Positions 18,068 to 28,655 of a DNA stretch of 64,000 nt are shown here, one piece after another; the first letter of the stretch is position 1, and each line of letters opens with the position of its first letter. The stretch comes from Myroides pelagicus (GTDB lineage: Bacteria; Bacteroidota; Bacteroidia; Flavobacteriales; Flavobacteriaceae), in NCBI RefSeq assembly GCF_009711055.1, contig NZ_WMJY01000001.1:1-64000 (forward strand). Reading direction: 5' to 3'. Made by a program: the position numbers and the translations under genes. The notes under the pieces are model-generated. The model searched no databases. It had not been told where the DNA came from and saw nothing but the letters and a program-made list of their open reading frames with translations.

Positions 18068-18535
18068 ATGTATAAAACATTAATGATGACACTAAAAGAA
18101 AGACTTAAAACAATTTGTATCCAGCGGTTAGAGGATAAAATTAGTGCATTTCGAACTATCGTCAGTGATATGTCAGCAGATGCTCAGACCGATGCGAAAA
18201 GCTCAGCAGGAGATAAACATGAGACGGGATTGGCGATGATGCACATCGAACAAGAAAACTTAAGTAAGAAGATTAAAGAAAACTTAGATATTTTGGAAGT
18301 AGTTTCTAAGATAGACGAGAAGAAAGTAAGTGATAAAGTAGAATTTGGAAGTGTAGTTAAGATTAACTCCGTTACTTTATTTTTCAGTGCAGCTTTGCCT
18401 AAAATAGTTTTAGACGATATGTCAGTTATGGCAATTTCTAATGATGCTCCGATAGCTAAGGAGCTTCTAGGTAGAAAGTTAAATGAGACATTTGTATTCA
18501 ACAATTGTGAGTTTAAAGTAAATTATATAGAATAA
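18068..18535 (+). CDS. GreA/GreB-like transcription elongation factor family protein
   Basis: A 155-residue protein with an N-terminal helical part (residues 1-80) and a C-terminal beta-rich part. KSSAGDKHETG near 46-56 is a motif of the Gre-like proteins of this phylum. The C-terminal half (VEFGSVVKIN, AISNDAPIAKELLGRKLNETF) follows the GreA FKBP-like domain, including the 'PIAkeLLGrk' stretch. True Gre factors rescue backtracked RNA polymerase through acidic residues at a coiled-coil tip; whether this one does is unclear. The frame is open to a GTG at 18029, but that codon lies within the -7 box, so the ATG at 18068 is chosen. Confidence 0.7.
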   Translation: MYKTLMMTLKERLKTICIQRLEDKISAFRTIVSDMSADAQTDAKSSAGDKHETGLAMMHIEQENLSKKIKENLDILEVVSKIDEKKVSDKVEFGSVVKINSVTLFFSAALPKIVLDDMSVMAISNDAPIAKELLGRKLNETFVFNNCEFKVNYIE

Positions 18536-18554
18536 GCTTTTTTAGATACGATGT

Positions 18555-18587
18555 AAAAACGCAAGAGTAGCCCTCTTGCGTTTTTTT
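18555..18587 (+). terminator. Terminator after the GreA/GreB-like gene
   Basis: Stem AAAAACGCAAGAG at 18555-18567 pairs with CTCTTGCG plus a run of seven Ts (18573-18587). Confidence 0.9.
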
Positions 18588-18631
18588 ATCGAAAAAAACA
18601 GAGAAAAAGAAGGGTTAAAAACTGCGAATAA

Positions 18632-20638
<2,007 letters not shown>

Positions 20639-20649
20639 TAACTTATACT

Positions 20650-20683
20650 AAAAGGTCATGCATTTTTGTATTGACCTTTTTTT
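20650..20683 (+). terminator. Terminator of gyrB
   Basis: AAAAGGTCA at 20650-20658 pairs with TGACCTTTT at 20672-20680, followed by a T-run. Confidence 0.88.
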
Positions 20684-20705
20684 AATCACTAAAAAATATT
20701 AACGT

Positions 20706-21641
20706 ATGAAAGTTTCAGTAATTGGAGCAGGAAATGTAGGAGCAACCTGCGCAGAAGTAATTGCAAACAAACAAATTGCTAGTGAAGTAGTTCTAGTGGA
20801 TATTGTAGAGGGATATGCTGAGGGTAAGGCAATGGATATAATGCAGTGTGCTGCTACTTCAGGATTTGGTACTGTAGTATCAGGAGCTACTAATCAATAC
20901 GAGAAGACAGCAAATAGTAATGTGATCGTTATCACTTCGGGTATTCCTAGAAAACCAGGAATGACTAGAGAAGAGCTAATAGGAACTAATGCGTCTATTG
21001 TAAAGACAGTTATCAATAATTCATTAAAATATTCGCCTGAAGCAATCTTCGTTATTGTTACTAATCCATTAGACACAATGGCTTTAGCAGCAATGAAAGT
21101 AACAGGATTGCCAAAGAATAGAATCATCGGTATGGGGGGAGCATTAGACTCTTCTCGTTTTAGATATTTCTTGAGTCAGAAATTTAATAAACCAATTGCA
21201 GATATCGAAGGCATGGTAGTGGGTGGACACGGAGATACTACTATGATTCCACTAACTCGTTTTGCAACGTATAAAGGTATCCCATTATCAACACTTGTCA
21301 GTGAAGAGGAATTAGAAGAAGTAGCTAAGCAAACAATGGTTGGAGGAGCAACTTTAACTAAGTTATTAGGAACATCGGCTTGGTATGCACCAGGAGCATC
21401 TGTAGCCTATTTAGTAGATAGTATACTTAGTGATCGCAAACGCATGATACCATGTTCAGCCTATTTAGAAGGAGAGTATGGAAAAAAAGACCTATTTATT
21501 GGTGTACCATGTGTGATCGGTAAAAACGGTATTGAGAAAATAGTAGAGTTGTCTTTCAATGAGTTAGAGCAATCAAAGTTTGATGCAAGTGTAGAAGCGA
21601 TATTAGAAACGAACAAAGAGTTAACAAATTTTTTATCTTAA
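20706..21641 (+). CDS. mdh: Malate dehydrogenase
   Basis: A 311-residue NAD-dependent malate dehydrogenase of the LDH-like type. GAGNVGATCAEVI at 7-19 is the dinucleotide site, and the aspartate in VLVDIVEG near 32 selects NAD. SGIPRKPGMTREEL near 80 carries the substrate-binding arginine region, TNPLDTM is near 120, and the catalytic histidine is in VVGGHGDTTMIPL near 173. It interconverts malate and oxaloacetate in the TCA cycle, in the cytoplasm. The Arg in place of Gln in the mobile loop (PRKPGMTR) favours malate over lactate. Confidence 0.95.
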   Translation: MKVSVIGAGNVGATCAEVIANKQIASEVVLVDIVEGYAEGKAMDIMQCAATSGFGTVVSGATNQYEKTANSNVIVITSGIPRKPGMTREELIGTNASIVKTVINNSLKYSPEAIFVIVTNPLDTMALAAMKVTGLPKNRIIGMGGALDSSRFRYFLSQKFNKPIADIEGMVVGGHGDTTMIPLTRFATYKGIPLSTLVSEEELEEVAKQTMVGGATLTKLLGTSAWYAPGASVAYLVDSILSDRKRMIPCSAYLEGEYGKKDLFIGVPCVIGKNGIEKIVELSFNELEQSKFDASVEAILETNKELTNFLS

Positions 21642-21707
21642 GGGATTGAAATGTTAAAATAAAGTGATACTTTGTGCATCGTTTTGCCGATATTCTCTCG
21701 TAAAGTG

Positions 21708-21739
21708 TTGGTAAAGTATCACGCAATATTTTATATTTG
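21708..21739 (+). promoter_or_regulatory. Promoter of secDF
   Basis: TTG at 21708-21710, a 21-base spacer and TATATTTG at 21732-21739, about 40 bases before the ATG. Confidence 0.68.
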
Positions 21740-21778
21740 CTCGTTTTTAAAGTAATAAATAATTAATTTTTAATAATA

Positions 21779-24766
21779 ATGCAGAACAAAGGACTCGTTA
21801 AATTTTTCGCAGTAATATTTGCATTGGTAAGTATTTACCAACTTTCATTCACCTTTGTTACCAACCATTATGAGGATAAGGCAAAAGCATTTGCTGGTGG
21901 AGACGCTACAAAAGAGTTGCTATACCTTGATTCAATTGGTAATCAAACGGTATTTTTAGGACAGACATTTAATGAAGTAAGAGCTAAGCAAATCAAGAAA
22001 GGATTAGACTTAGAAGGGGGGATTAGTGTGACTTTACAGATATCTATTAAAGATATTTTGAAAGGTTTATCTAATAACTCTAAAAATGCTGTTTTTAACC
22101 AGGCATTAGCGAATGCTGAATCTAAAAGACAAGGGAACCAAACATTCTTAGAAGGTTTCTATCAAGCTTTCGAGGAAGCGTCTAATGGTACAGTAGGATT
22201 AGCTTCACCTGATATCTTCGCTAATAGAAATCTAAGTGAGATTACTATTGGAATGCCAGATAGCCAAGTGAAAACAATTCTTGAAAAAAAGGTAACAGAA
22301 TCTGTAGAGAGTGCTTACCGTGTATTCAGAGAGCGTATCGACAAGTTTGGTGTTACTCAACCTACAATTCAGTTGTTAGGAAATTCTGGACGTATATTAG
22401 TTGAGTTACCTGGGGCTAAAGATATTGACCGTATCAAAAACCTTTTACAGAGTACTGCACAACTAGAGTTCTGGGAAACCTATAAAAATAATGAAATTAG
22501 AGGTTTTGTATATGCAGCTAATTCTTATTTACAGACCACTGAGAAATCGGAAGAGCCTAAAAAAGAAGTAGTTGAAGCTTCAGCGGAAAGCTCTGAAATT
22601 GATGCAATCCTAGGAGGTGTTAAAAAGGATAGTGTTGCAGCAGAACCGACTTCTAGAGGGCCATTATTAGATTTAATGATCGGAGAAGGTAATCCTGAGG
22701 GACCTATCGTAGCTTACTTCCACACAAAAGATACTATTAAAGTAAACACTTATTTAAAACGTCAAGATGTACGTAATTTATTAAGTGCTGATAAGAAATA
22801 TGCTCGTTTCGTATGGGGTAAACCAGCGAAGAAAAACGAAGGTGTTGTTGAATTATACGCTTTAAAAACAAACCGTGAAGGAATACCTCCACTAAGTGGA
22901 AGTGTAGTAACGGGAGCTCAAGATGAGTTTGATCAATTTGGACGTCCAGTAGTTGGAATGCAAATGAGTCCAAAAGGAGCTAAAATATGGGAAGAACTTA
23001 CAGGTAAAGCATTCAGAGAGAAATCACAAATTGCTATTGTTCTTGATAACGTAGTATATTCTGCGCCTGGAGTAACTACAGGGCCTATTACAGGGGGTAG
23101 ATCATCTATTTCAGGAGACTTTACAATCGCAGATTCTAAAGACTTAGCAAATATCTTAAGAGCTGGTAAGCTACCAGCTGGAGCAGATATTGTTCAGTCA
23201 GAGGTTGTAGGACCATCATTAGGACAAGAAGCTATTGATGCAGGTATGTTGTCAGCAATTGCTGGTCTTATCATCGTAGCTGGTTGGATGGCTTTCTATT
23301 ACGGTAGAGCAGGTTGGTATGCTAACGTAGCATTATTGGCTAACTTATTATTCTTATTTGGTATCTTGGCTAGTTTAGGTGCTGTGTTAACTTTACCTGG
23401 TATTGCCGGTATTGTATTAACAATGGGTACTGCAGTAGATGCGAATATTATTATTTCTGAACGAGCGAAGGAGTGTCTGCGCAAGGGCATGAGCTTACCA
23501 GAGACAATTAAAGAGTCTTATAGCTGGCAAGGTGCTATGCGTCCAATCGTTGATGCTAACGTTACACATATTTTGACAGGGGTTATCTTATTTGCTTTTG
23601 GAGCTGGACCTATTAAAGGATTTGCTACTACTTTATTAATTGGTATCGGTACATCTTTATTTACTTCGATCTTTATCGCTCGTATTTTTATGGATAAGGA
23701 TATTATTAAAGGTAGAACACTTGCTTTCTGTACAAATATCACTAAGAACTGGTTTACTAATTTTAACTTTGATTTCTTAAAAGTTAAAAAGGTGACTTAT
23801 GGTATTTCTGCTGTTATCGTTATCGTTTCTTTTGTATCTTTCTTTACTAATGGATTTGATGAAGGAACTGACTTTGTAGGAGGAAGAACATTCCAGGTTA
23901 GGTTTGACCAACCTGTAGAAGCTAGTGAAGTAGGAGACCACTTAGGTGATGTATTCGGAGTGAATGTAGAGGCTAAAACCTTTGGTAATAAAGAGCAACT
24001 TAAAATTACTACTAAATACAAAGTAGATGAAGAAGGTGCTGCTGTTGACAAAGAGGTTAATGAAAAAATGTACGAAGGACTTAAGTCTTATTATAAAAAT
24101 GAATTGACTTACATTGAGTTTGTAAATACAGGTGAAGGTAAAAGTTTAGGTATTATTCAAGCTTCTAAGATTGGACCTAGTATGGCAAAAGACGTTAAGC
24201 AAAATGCTTACTGGGCTGTGTTAGGATCGATGGTAGCTATTTTTATCTACTTAATCATTTCTTTCCGCAAATGGCAGTATTCATTAGGAGCTATTATTTC
24301 AGTAGCACACGACGTTATCTTTGTATTGGGTATTTACTCTCTTACTTATAAGATTATGCCATGGCACATGGAGATTGATCAGCACTTTATCGCTGCAATC
24401 TTGACAGTGATTGGTTACTCGATGAATGATACCGTAATTGTTTTTGACCGTGTACGTGAATATATCGCTGGAAAAACAAAAGGTGATTTCAACAAGATCG
24501 TTAATGACTCTGTAAATACTACAATCTCTCGTACAATTAATACTTCTGTTACTTTATTAATGGTATTGTTAATTATGTTCATCTTCGGTGGTGATTCTAT
24601 GAGAGGGTTTGTATTCGCGATGTTAATCGGTATCTTAGTAGGTACTTATTCATCTTTATTCTTGGCTACACCGGTATTAGTGGATACTATGCCACGTAAA
24701 GACAAGGAGGCTATTGAAAAAAGACACCAAGAAGCTCAAGAAGAACTAGCAGCTGAAAACGCTTAA
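21779..24766 (+). CDS. secDF: Protein translocase SecDF, fused subunits
   Basis: A 995-residue fusion of SecD and SecF with about twelve membrane segments. SecD half: first segment near 8-28, GLDLEGGISV near 79-88, FRERIDKFGVTQP near 182-194, a periplasmic head, then GTAVDANIIISERAKE near 552 with the proton-relay aspartate. SecF half: from about 670, GTDFVGGRTFQVRF near 700 and GYSMNDTVIVFDRVRE near 880. It uses the proton gradient to finish export of proteins through SecYEG. Fusion into one chain is usual in Bacteroidetes. A low-complexity linker (EEPKKEVVEASAESSE) near 260-280 interrupts the SecD periplasmic domain. Confidence 0.96.
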   Translation: MQNKGLVKFFAVIFALVSIYQLSFTFVTNHYEDKAKAFAGGDATKELLYLDSIGNQTVFLGQTFNEVRAKQIKKGLDLEGGISVTLQISIKDILKGLSNNSKNAVFNQALANAESKRQGNQTFLEGFYQAFEEASNGTVGLASPDIFANRNLSEITIGMPDSQVKTILEKKVTESVESAYRVFRERIDKFGVTQPTIQLLGNSGRILVELPGAKDIDRIKNLLQSTAQLEFWETYKNNEIRGFVYAANSYLQTTEKSEEPKKEVVEASAESSEIDAILGGVKKDSVAAEPTSRGPLLDLMIGEGNPEGPIVAYFHTKDTIKVNTYLKRQDVRNLLSADKKYARFVWGKPAKKNEGVVELYALKTNREGIPPLSGSVVTGAQDEFDQFGRPVVGMQMSPKGAKIWEELTGKAFREKSQIAIVLDNVVYSAPGVTTGPITGGRSSISGDFTIADSKDLANILRAGKLPAGADIVQSEVVGPSLGQEAIDAGMLSAIAGLIIVAGWMAFYYGRAGWYANVALLANLLFLFGILASLGAVLTLPGIAGIVLTMGTAVDANIIISERAKECLRKGMSLPETIKESYSWQGAMRPIVDANVTHILTGVILFAFGAGPIKGFATTLLIGIGTSLFTSIFIARIFMDKDIIKGRTLAFCTNITKNWFTNFNFDFLKVKKVTYGISAVIVIVSFVSFFTNGFDEGTDFVGGRTFQVRFDQPVEASEVGDHLGDVFGVNVEAKTFGNKEQLKITTKYKVDEEGAAVDKEVNEKMYEGLKSYYKNELTYIEFVNTGEGKSLGIIQASKIGPSMAKDVKQNAYWAVLGSMVAIFIYLIISFRKWQYSLGAIISVAHDVIFVLGIYSLTYKIMPWHMEIDQHFIAAILTVIGYSMNDTVIVFDRVREYIAGKTKGDFNKIVNDSVNTTISRTINTSVTLLMVLLIMFIFGGDSMRGFVFAMLIGILVGTYSSLFLATPVLVDTMPRKDKEAIEKRHQEAQEELAAENA

Positions 24767-24794
24767 TTACTTCTTAGCTTAATAGTATAAAAAT

Positions 24795-24827
24795 AAAACG
24801 ACCACTCCGAATGGAGTGGTCGTTTTT
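24795..24827. terminator. Terminator between secDF and the methyltransferase gene
   Basis: A perfect 14-base stem, AAAACGACCACTCC at 24795-24808 and its complement at 24813-24826, with T-runs on both sides; it serves two convergent genes. Confidence 0.92.
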
Positions 24828-24861
24828 ATTTTTAGCAACGGTAGTTGTTTAGTTTTTCTTA

Positions 24862-27003
24862 TTAATGTTTTCTTTGACTGTGTATAAAGCGAAATAAGGC
24901 TATTAACAAATGCGCATCAGTCAATTTGTCAATATTATCTATTAGTTCGTCTAATTTTACCCAATGCAGGTGTTCACTTGCCTTAGCCAGTGTTACAACA
25001 TAAGGATATACTTGCTCTGGAGTCACACCAATACTCGGAAAGTATTTCTGACCTAGCGTTTTAAATGCTTTGATAGGTGAACCTTCAACAATTAGTTTTT
25101 CTAAGTATTGCTCTAGATCCCATAAATCCTCTATTTTCTTGGATAATCTAAAAGCAGGTATGGTCAATAGAAGGCTATTGTCTTGATGGAGTTGTGGAAC
25201 AGGTAAGCTGCGTTGTTCTAACCCTATATAGACTTCTTGATTGTATTTATATACTGGAAGAACAGTAACTGTATTGATGCTGTAGTTCGTGGGATAGGTG
25301 TATTCTAAGACTACATTACTATTGTCAATACCACGTTCGGCGAATACTGCACGACGAGTCGTTAGAAAGTTAACAGTTTCTGCTGTTGGGATATATTCCT
25401 TTGCGCGTTGATCAAGTATATCAGATAAGTTTGTCACCGATAAATCATCAATTTGCTCAGGCGTGAGCTGTTCTCCCAGCCATTTAGGCAATTCTACTTT
25501 CTTCTGGGCTAGTAAATAGTATATATTTAATTCCAATCGGGCTTCGACCAATGCTCCTGTCTGAGCAGTGTTGAGCAGTTGAATAGCGTCGTATTGTTTT
25601 AAACATCCCATGTCTTTAAATCCTGTTCTTGCTTTTGGCAATCCGCTTGGTTTAAAGTTGAAGTTGTCCGTTAAGGGCAAATACTGAGCAACTACTCGTT
25701 CATTGATCCCTCCAGGAGAAGTATAATAACTCAATCCTTGTTCTGCTGCTAGATAGTGTTTAGCCATAATATTAAAGCGCTGGGCTACCTCCTCAGCCCA
25801 ATCTGCACTATCAGCCAAGGCTAGAGCCTCAGGAATATAACCACTATAGCGTTTGCCGTCAAGTATTTGTCCGCTTTCTGTCAAAATACACAGTGGGCGG
25901 GGATAACCGTGCTTAGCAATAACTTTAAGATTGTTCTCAATCCATTGATAAGGGAGAATATCTACTACTTGATTTGGACGTTTTACTAAGTCAAATACTT
26001 GTTTGTTTTTTACGTTTAAAAAGGAGCTATATTCTAAATAAGGGGTTGAAAGTAAAGGAAGGTGTCTGGTTAATTGCAACTGTTTAGCTCCAGTAACTTT
26101 TTCTCCTGCAATTAAGTAATTCGTTGGAGGTAGTCCAATGTCATTTCCTTCTAAATCATATATAGTAAAGGCTCCTTTATATCTATTATTGATAATCCAC
26201 TGATTGTAAATAGGAGTAGAGACAATGATGCGCAATCCTAAATCGCGAAAGGTATCTTCAAATTCTTTTTGCGTAAAGTAACCATATTCTTCTTGTAATT
26301 CAATATCCCAGTTTGCATAATAATCCTTTCGACGTATAAATTCAACTACATCTGTATAAAATGCCTTAAAACGTTTAGTATTGGATTTTAAGGTTTGTAC
26401 TTCTTCTATAGGAAACCCCTTGTTTGTGGATAAGCAGCGAGCCGTTTGGCTAAACTGTATAAATAAATCCGTATCACTTGGCCGGTCTTCTTTAGCAAGG
26501 GTAGAGAGTTCTAAGATTACTTCTTTTTCCTCTACTTTGACAAAGTCGCGTACCACGAGTACTCCTTTGTCTTGCAGTAATTCAACCTGTCTCTTTAAAG
26601 TATTGAGTGCTCGGTTGTTGTCATAGTCGTTATAGGAGGTGATGTGATGTATCGCTGAGCAATTAAAGAAGCCGCTAACTTTGTTTTCTGTAAAGCTCGT
26701 CAAGGTTTCTCCATCATCTTCGCGAAAGCTAAGATTTGGTAATTGATAGGTTTTTTGAGCTATATTGACCATTTTTGGGTTAATATCTACACCGATTACT
26801 TGTAAGTGAGGAAATAGTTCTGCTAGAATAGCAGTACTAGTACCGGAAGCCATACCAACATCAACCAACACATTACCTTGTTTGCTATGAAAAAACACAC
26901 TGGCTGAAGCTACTTTTTCGATGGCTATCGCATCCATGGCTTCTAGGTATTGTTGGTACTGTTTTTTATCTCCTCTGTCCTGAGTGGTGTATTTTGTAGA
27001 CAT
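24862..27003 (-). CDS. Class I SAM-dependent methyltransferase fused to a long C-terminal region, possibly Nudix-like at the end
   Basis: A 713-residue protein. Residues 45-170 form a methyltransferase fold: VLVDVGMASGTST (motif I), IGVDINPKMV (motif II), FREDDGETL, and FFNCSAIHHI in the motif IV region, where the dipeptide usually ends in an aromatic. The middle 300 residues are unlike anything I recognise and include GYIPEALALADSADWAEEV and YYTSPGGINERVV. The last 130 residues (VTVLPVYKYNQEVYIGLEQRS broken as VTVLPVYKYN and EVYIGLEQRS, then HLHWVKLDEL) have a Nudix-like outline, but the Nudix box with its glutamates is missing. It would therefore be a binding, not a hydrolysing, domain. Substrate unknown. 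Single-gene unit. Confidence 0.62.
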   Translation of the reverse strand: MSTKYTTQDRGDKKQYQQYLEAMDAIAIEKVASASVFFHSKQGNVLVDVGMASGTSTAILAELFPHLQVIGVDINPKMVNIAQKTYQLPNLSFREDDGETLTSFTENKVSGFFNCSAIHHITSYNDYDNNRALNTLKRQVELLQDKGVLVVRDFVKVEEKEVILELSTLAKEDRPSDTDLFIQFSQTARCLSTNKGFPIEEVQTLKSNTKRFKAFYTDVVEFIRRKDYYANWDIELQEEYGYFTQKEFEDTFRDLGLRIIVSTPIYNQWIINNRYKGAFTIYDLEGNDIGLPPTNYLIAGEKVTGAKQLQLTRHLPLLSTPYLEYSSFLNVKNKQVFDLVKRPNQVVDILPYQWIENNLKVIAKHGYPRPLCILTESGQILDGKRYSGYIPEALALADSADWAEEVAQRFNIMAKHYLAAEQGLSYYTSPGGINERVVAQYLPLTDNFNFKPSGLPKARTGFKDMGCLKQYDAIQLLNTAQTGALVEARLELNIYYLLAQKKVELPKWLGEQLTPEQIDDLSVTNLSDILDQRAKEYIPTAETVNFLTTRRAVFAERGIDNSNVVLEYTYPTNYSINTVTVLPVYKYNQEVYIGLEQRSLPVPQLHQDNSLLLTIPAFRLSKKIEDLWDLEQYLEKLIVEGSPIKAFKTLGQKYFPSIGVTPEQVYPYVVTLAKASEHLHWVKLDELIDNIDKLTDAHLLIALFRFIHSQRKH

Positions 27004-27132
27004 AATATATAGGGCGTGTTTGATTCTTTTTTGATTTGATATTTTTGGCTATGATCTAATGTGAAAGATAGTGTTTATTTGAGCAAGTTTAAATAGGTTT
27101 ATTTATATATTTGGGTATGTTAAACTATTATT

Positions 27133-27322
27133 ATGAAAAGATTTGAAAAAAATAATTGAAGTCAAGCTAAAAGGCATGTTGAATCCTGATTTAGATGTCT
27201 TAAAAGCAGAAAAAGAGCTCAATAACTTAGGTATGCAAGGGTGGGAGTTGGTTAGTGTAACTCCTAATATAAATTCTGGGACAACGTATAAACAGTATTG
27301 TACATTCAAAAGAGCATTATAA
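27133..27322 (+). pseudogene. DUF4177-like small protein gene, frameshifted at an A7 run
   Basis: Starting from the ATG at 27133, MKRFEKNN stops at once. One base later the frame reads IIEVKLKGMLNPDLDVLKA, then NNLGMQGWELVSVTPNINSG and TYKQYCTFKRAL, ending at 27322. The GWELVSVTP core followed by a YxxYxTFKR end is the DUF4177 pattern of about 60-residue proteins. The shift lies in the A7 run at 27146-27152; six As (or nine) would restore one frame of about 62 residues. Role unknown. It has its own terminator, which suggests that it was, or is, an expressed gene. Sequencing error is a real alternative. Confidence 0.7.
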
Positions 27323-27323
27323 A

Positions 27324-27363
27324 CAAAAAGAGCTAATCAATAGTATTTGATTAGCTCTTTTTG
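27324..27363. terminator. Bidirectional terminator between the DUF4177-like gene and lgt
   Basis: ACAAAAAGAGCTAATCAA and its complement flank a short loop, with T-runs on both strands, between convergent genes. Confidence 0.9.
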
Positions 27364-27380
27364 TTATAATGAAGATACGC

Positions 27381-28307
27381 TTATTCATATCGTCTATTTT
27401 TTGCAGTTGCCCAGAAGTAAATTCCTATAATGATAAAAGGAATACTTAACCATTGGCCGGTAGAGAACACCCCTAATACATCTTCAAAACCTCCTTGACT
27501 ATCTTTGACAAATTCAACAATAAAGCGAACTGTCCAAAGAAGTACTAAGAATACGCCAAACAATAATCCTAAATGTTTTCGTGCATCTGTTTTCCAATAC
27601 ATATAGTATAGAATGATAAAGACAAAGATATAACCAAATGCTTCATATAGCTGTGCTGGGTGCTTCGGTGTGACATAAGCAAGTGCTTCAGCAAATTGAG
27701 GATTGGTCTCAATTGCATTATATGCTTGGTTGTGATCTGTAAGCCCTGTTAACTGTCGCGCTTGGTTTGGTGTAAACTTATCGCGAATAAAACGAACGCC
27801 CAGTGATGCTGTTGTTTCGTGTCCTACTATTTCTGAGTTGAAGAAATTACCAATACGCACAAACACACCACCAATACTAACAGGAATAGTTATTCTATCT
27901 AAAATCCAAAGCATAGGTTTGTGTACAATATTTTTGCTGTAATAATACATTACAATAATAATAGAAATAGCAGCACCATGACTGGCTAATCCACTAAAAC
28001 CAACGATTTCAAACTTAGGTGAAAAACGTACTGGTGATATAATTTCGAATAAATGATCCTTGTAATAATCCCAATCATAGAAGAATACGTGCCCTAATCG
28101 CGCACCAACAAGAGTAGCTAGTACTGTATAGATAAACAGTTTGTCTAATTTTTCGGTTGACTCGCCTTCGCGGTCAAAAATTTTCTTTGTCAAAAACCAG
28201 CCTAATCCAAAGGCAATGACAAACATTAAACTATAAAATCGCAGGGTTATAGGTCCAAGGTTAAAACCTTCTGAGGGATTCCAAATCATATTCAATGAGT
28301 AAATCAT
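27381..28307 (-). CDS. lgt: Prolipoprotein diacylglyceryl transferase
   Basis: A 308-residue inner-membrane enzyme with about seven membrane segments. Family marks are ARLGHVFFYDW near 70-80, GLASHGAAISI near 105, the signature GGVFVRIGNFFNSEIVG near 146-162 with its essential arginine, and HPAQLYEA near 216. It moves diacylglycerol from phosphatidylglycerol to the lipobox cysteine of prelipoproteins, the first step for the several lipoproteins predicted in this window. The start could also be at the second methionine (MIWNPSEG), six codons on. Confidence 0.95.
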   Translation of the reverse strand: MIYSLNMIWNPSEGFNLGPITLRFYSLMFVIAFGLGWFLTKKIFDREGESTEKLDKLFIYTVLATLVGARLGHVFFYDWDYYKDHLFEIISPVRFSPKFEIVGFSGLASHGAAISIIIVMYYYSKNIVHKPMLWILDRITIPVSIGGVFVRIGNFFNSEIVGHETTASLGVRFIRDKFTPNQARQLTGLTDHNQAYNAIETNPQFAEALAYVTPKHPAQLYEAFGYIFVFIILYYMYWKTDARKHLGLLFGVFLVLLWTVRFIVEFVKDSQGGFEDVLGVFSTGQWLSIPFIIIGIYFWATAKNRRYE

Positions 28308-28371
28308 AGTTATTGTATCGTGTTAAAGGATAAATGTAAATATTTTTTGACAAATAAGCGTCAAATATTTG

Positions 28372-28596
28372 TTAAGGCACAGGATCATATCCTTTACCTC
28401 CCCAAGGCCCACAGCTACTAATTCGCTTAATTGCCAACCAACCTCCTTTGAATAATCCATGCTTTTTTAAGGCCTCTAATGTGTACTGAGAGCACGTAGG
28501 GCTATATCGACAAGCAGGTGGAAAAAAAGGGGAGATGGCTACTTGATAAAATCGAACAAGTAGAACAAAAGGAAAGATTAATATTTTCTTTAACAT
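28372..28596 (-). CDS. yidD: Membrane protein insertion efficiency factor YidD
   Basis: A 74-residue protein with an amphipathic N-terminus ([14 protein letters not shown]) and the YidD core [15 protein letters not shown] near 31-45, then [15 protein letters not shown] at the C-terminus. Known role: helps insertion of inner-membrane proteins together with YidC, acting at the membrane. It lies 64 bases before lgt on the same strand, so the two may be co-transcribed. A terminator separates it from cysS upstream. Confidence 0.93.
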   Translation of the reverse strand: MLKKILIFPFVLLVRFYQVAISPFFPPACRYSPTCSQYTLEALKKHGLFKGGWLAIKRISSCGPWGGKGYDPVP

Positions 28597-28612
28597 GGGA
28601 GCTATATGAATG

Positions 28613-28645
28613 AAAAGCTATAAGAGAAGACCCTTATAGCTTTTT
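28613..28645 (-). terminator. Terminator of cysS
   Basis: AAAAGCTATAAG at 28613-28624 pairs with CTTATAGCTTTT at 28633-28644; on the minus strand it ends in a T-run. Confidence 0.85.
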
Positions 28646-28655
28646 GATTATTGTA

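Noticed and set aside
23299-24051. Several antisense frames of 63-84 codons inside secDF
   Set aside because: Shadows of a conserved gene; no motifs and no independent signals.
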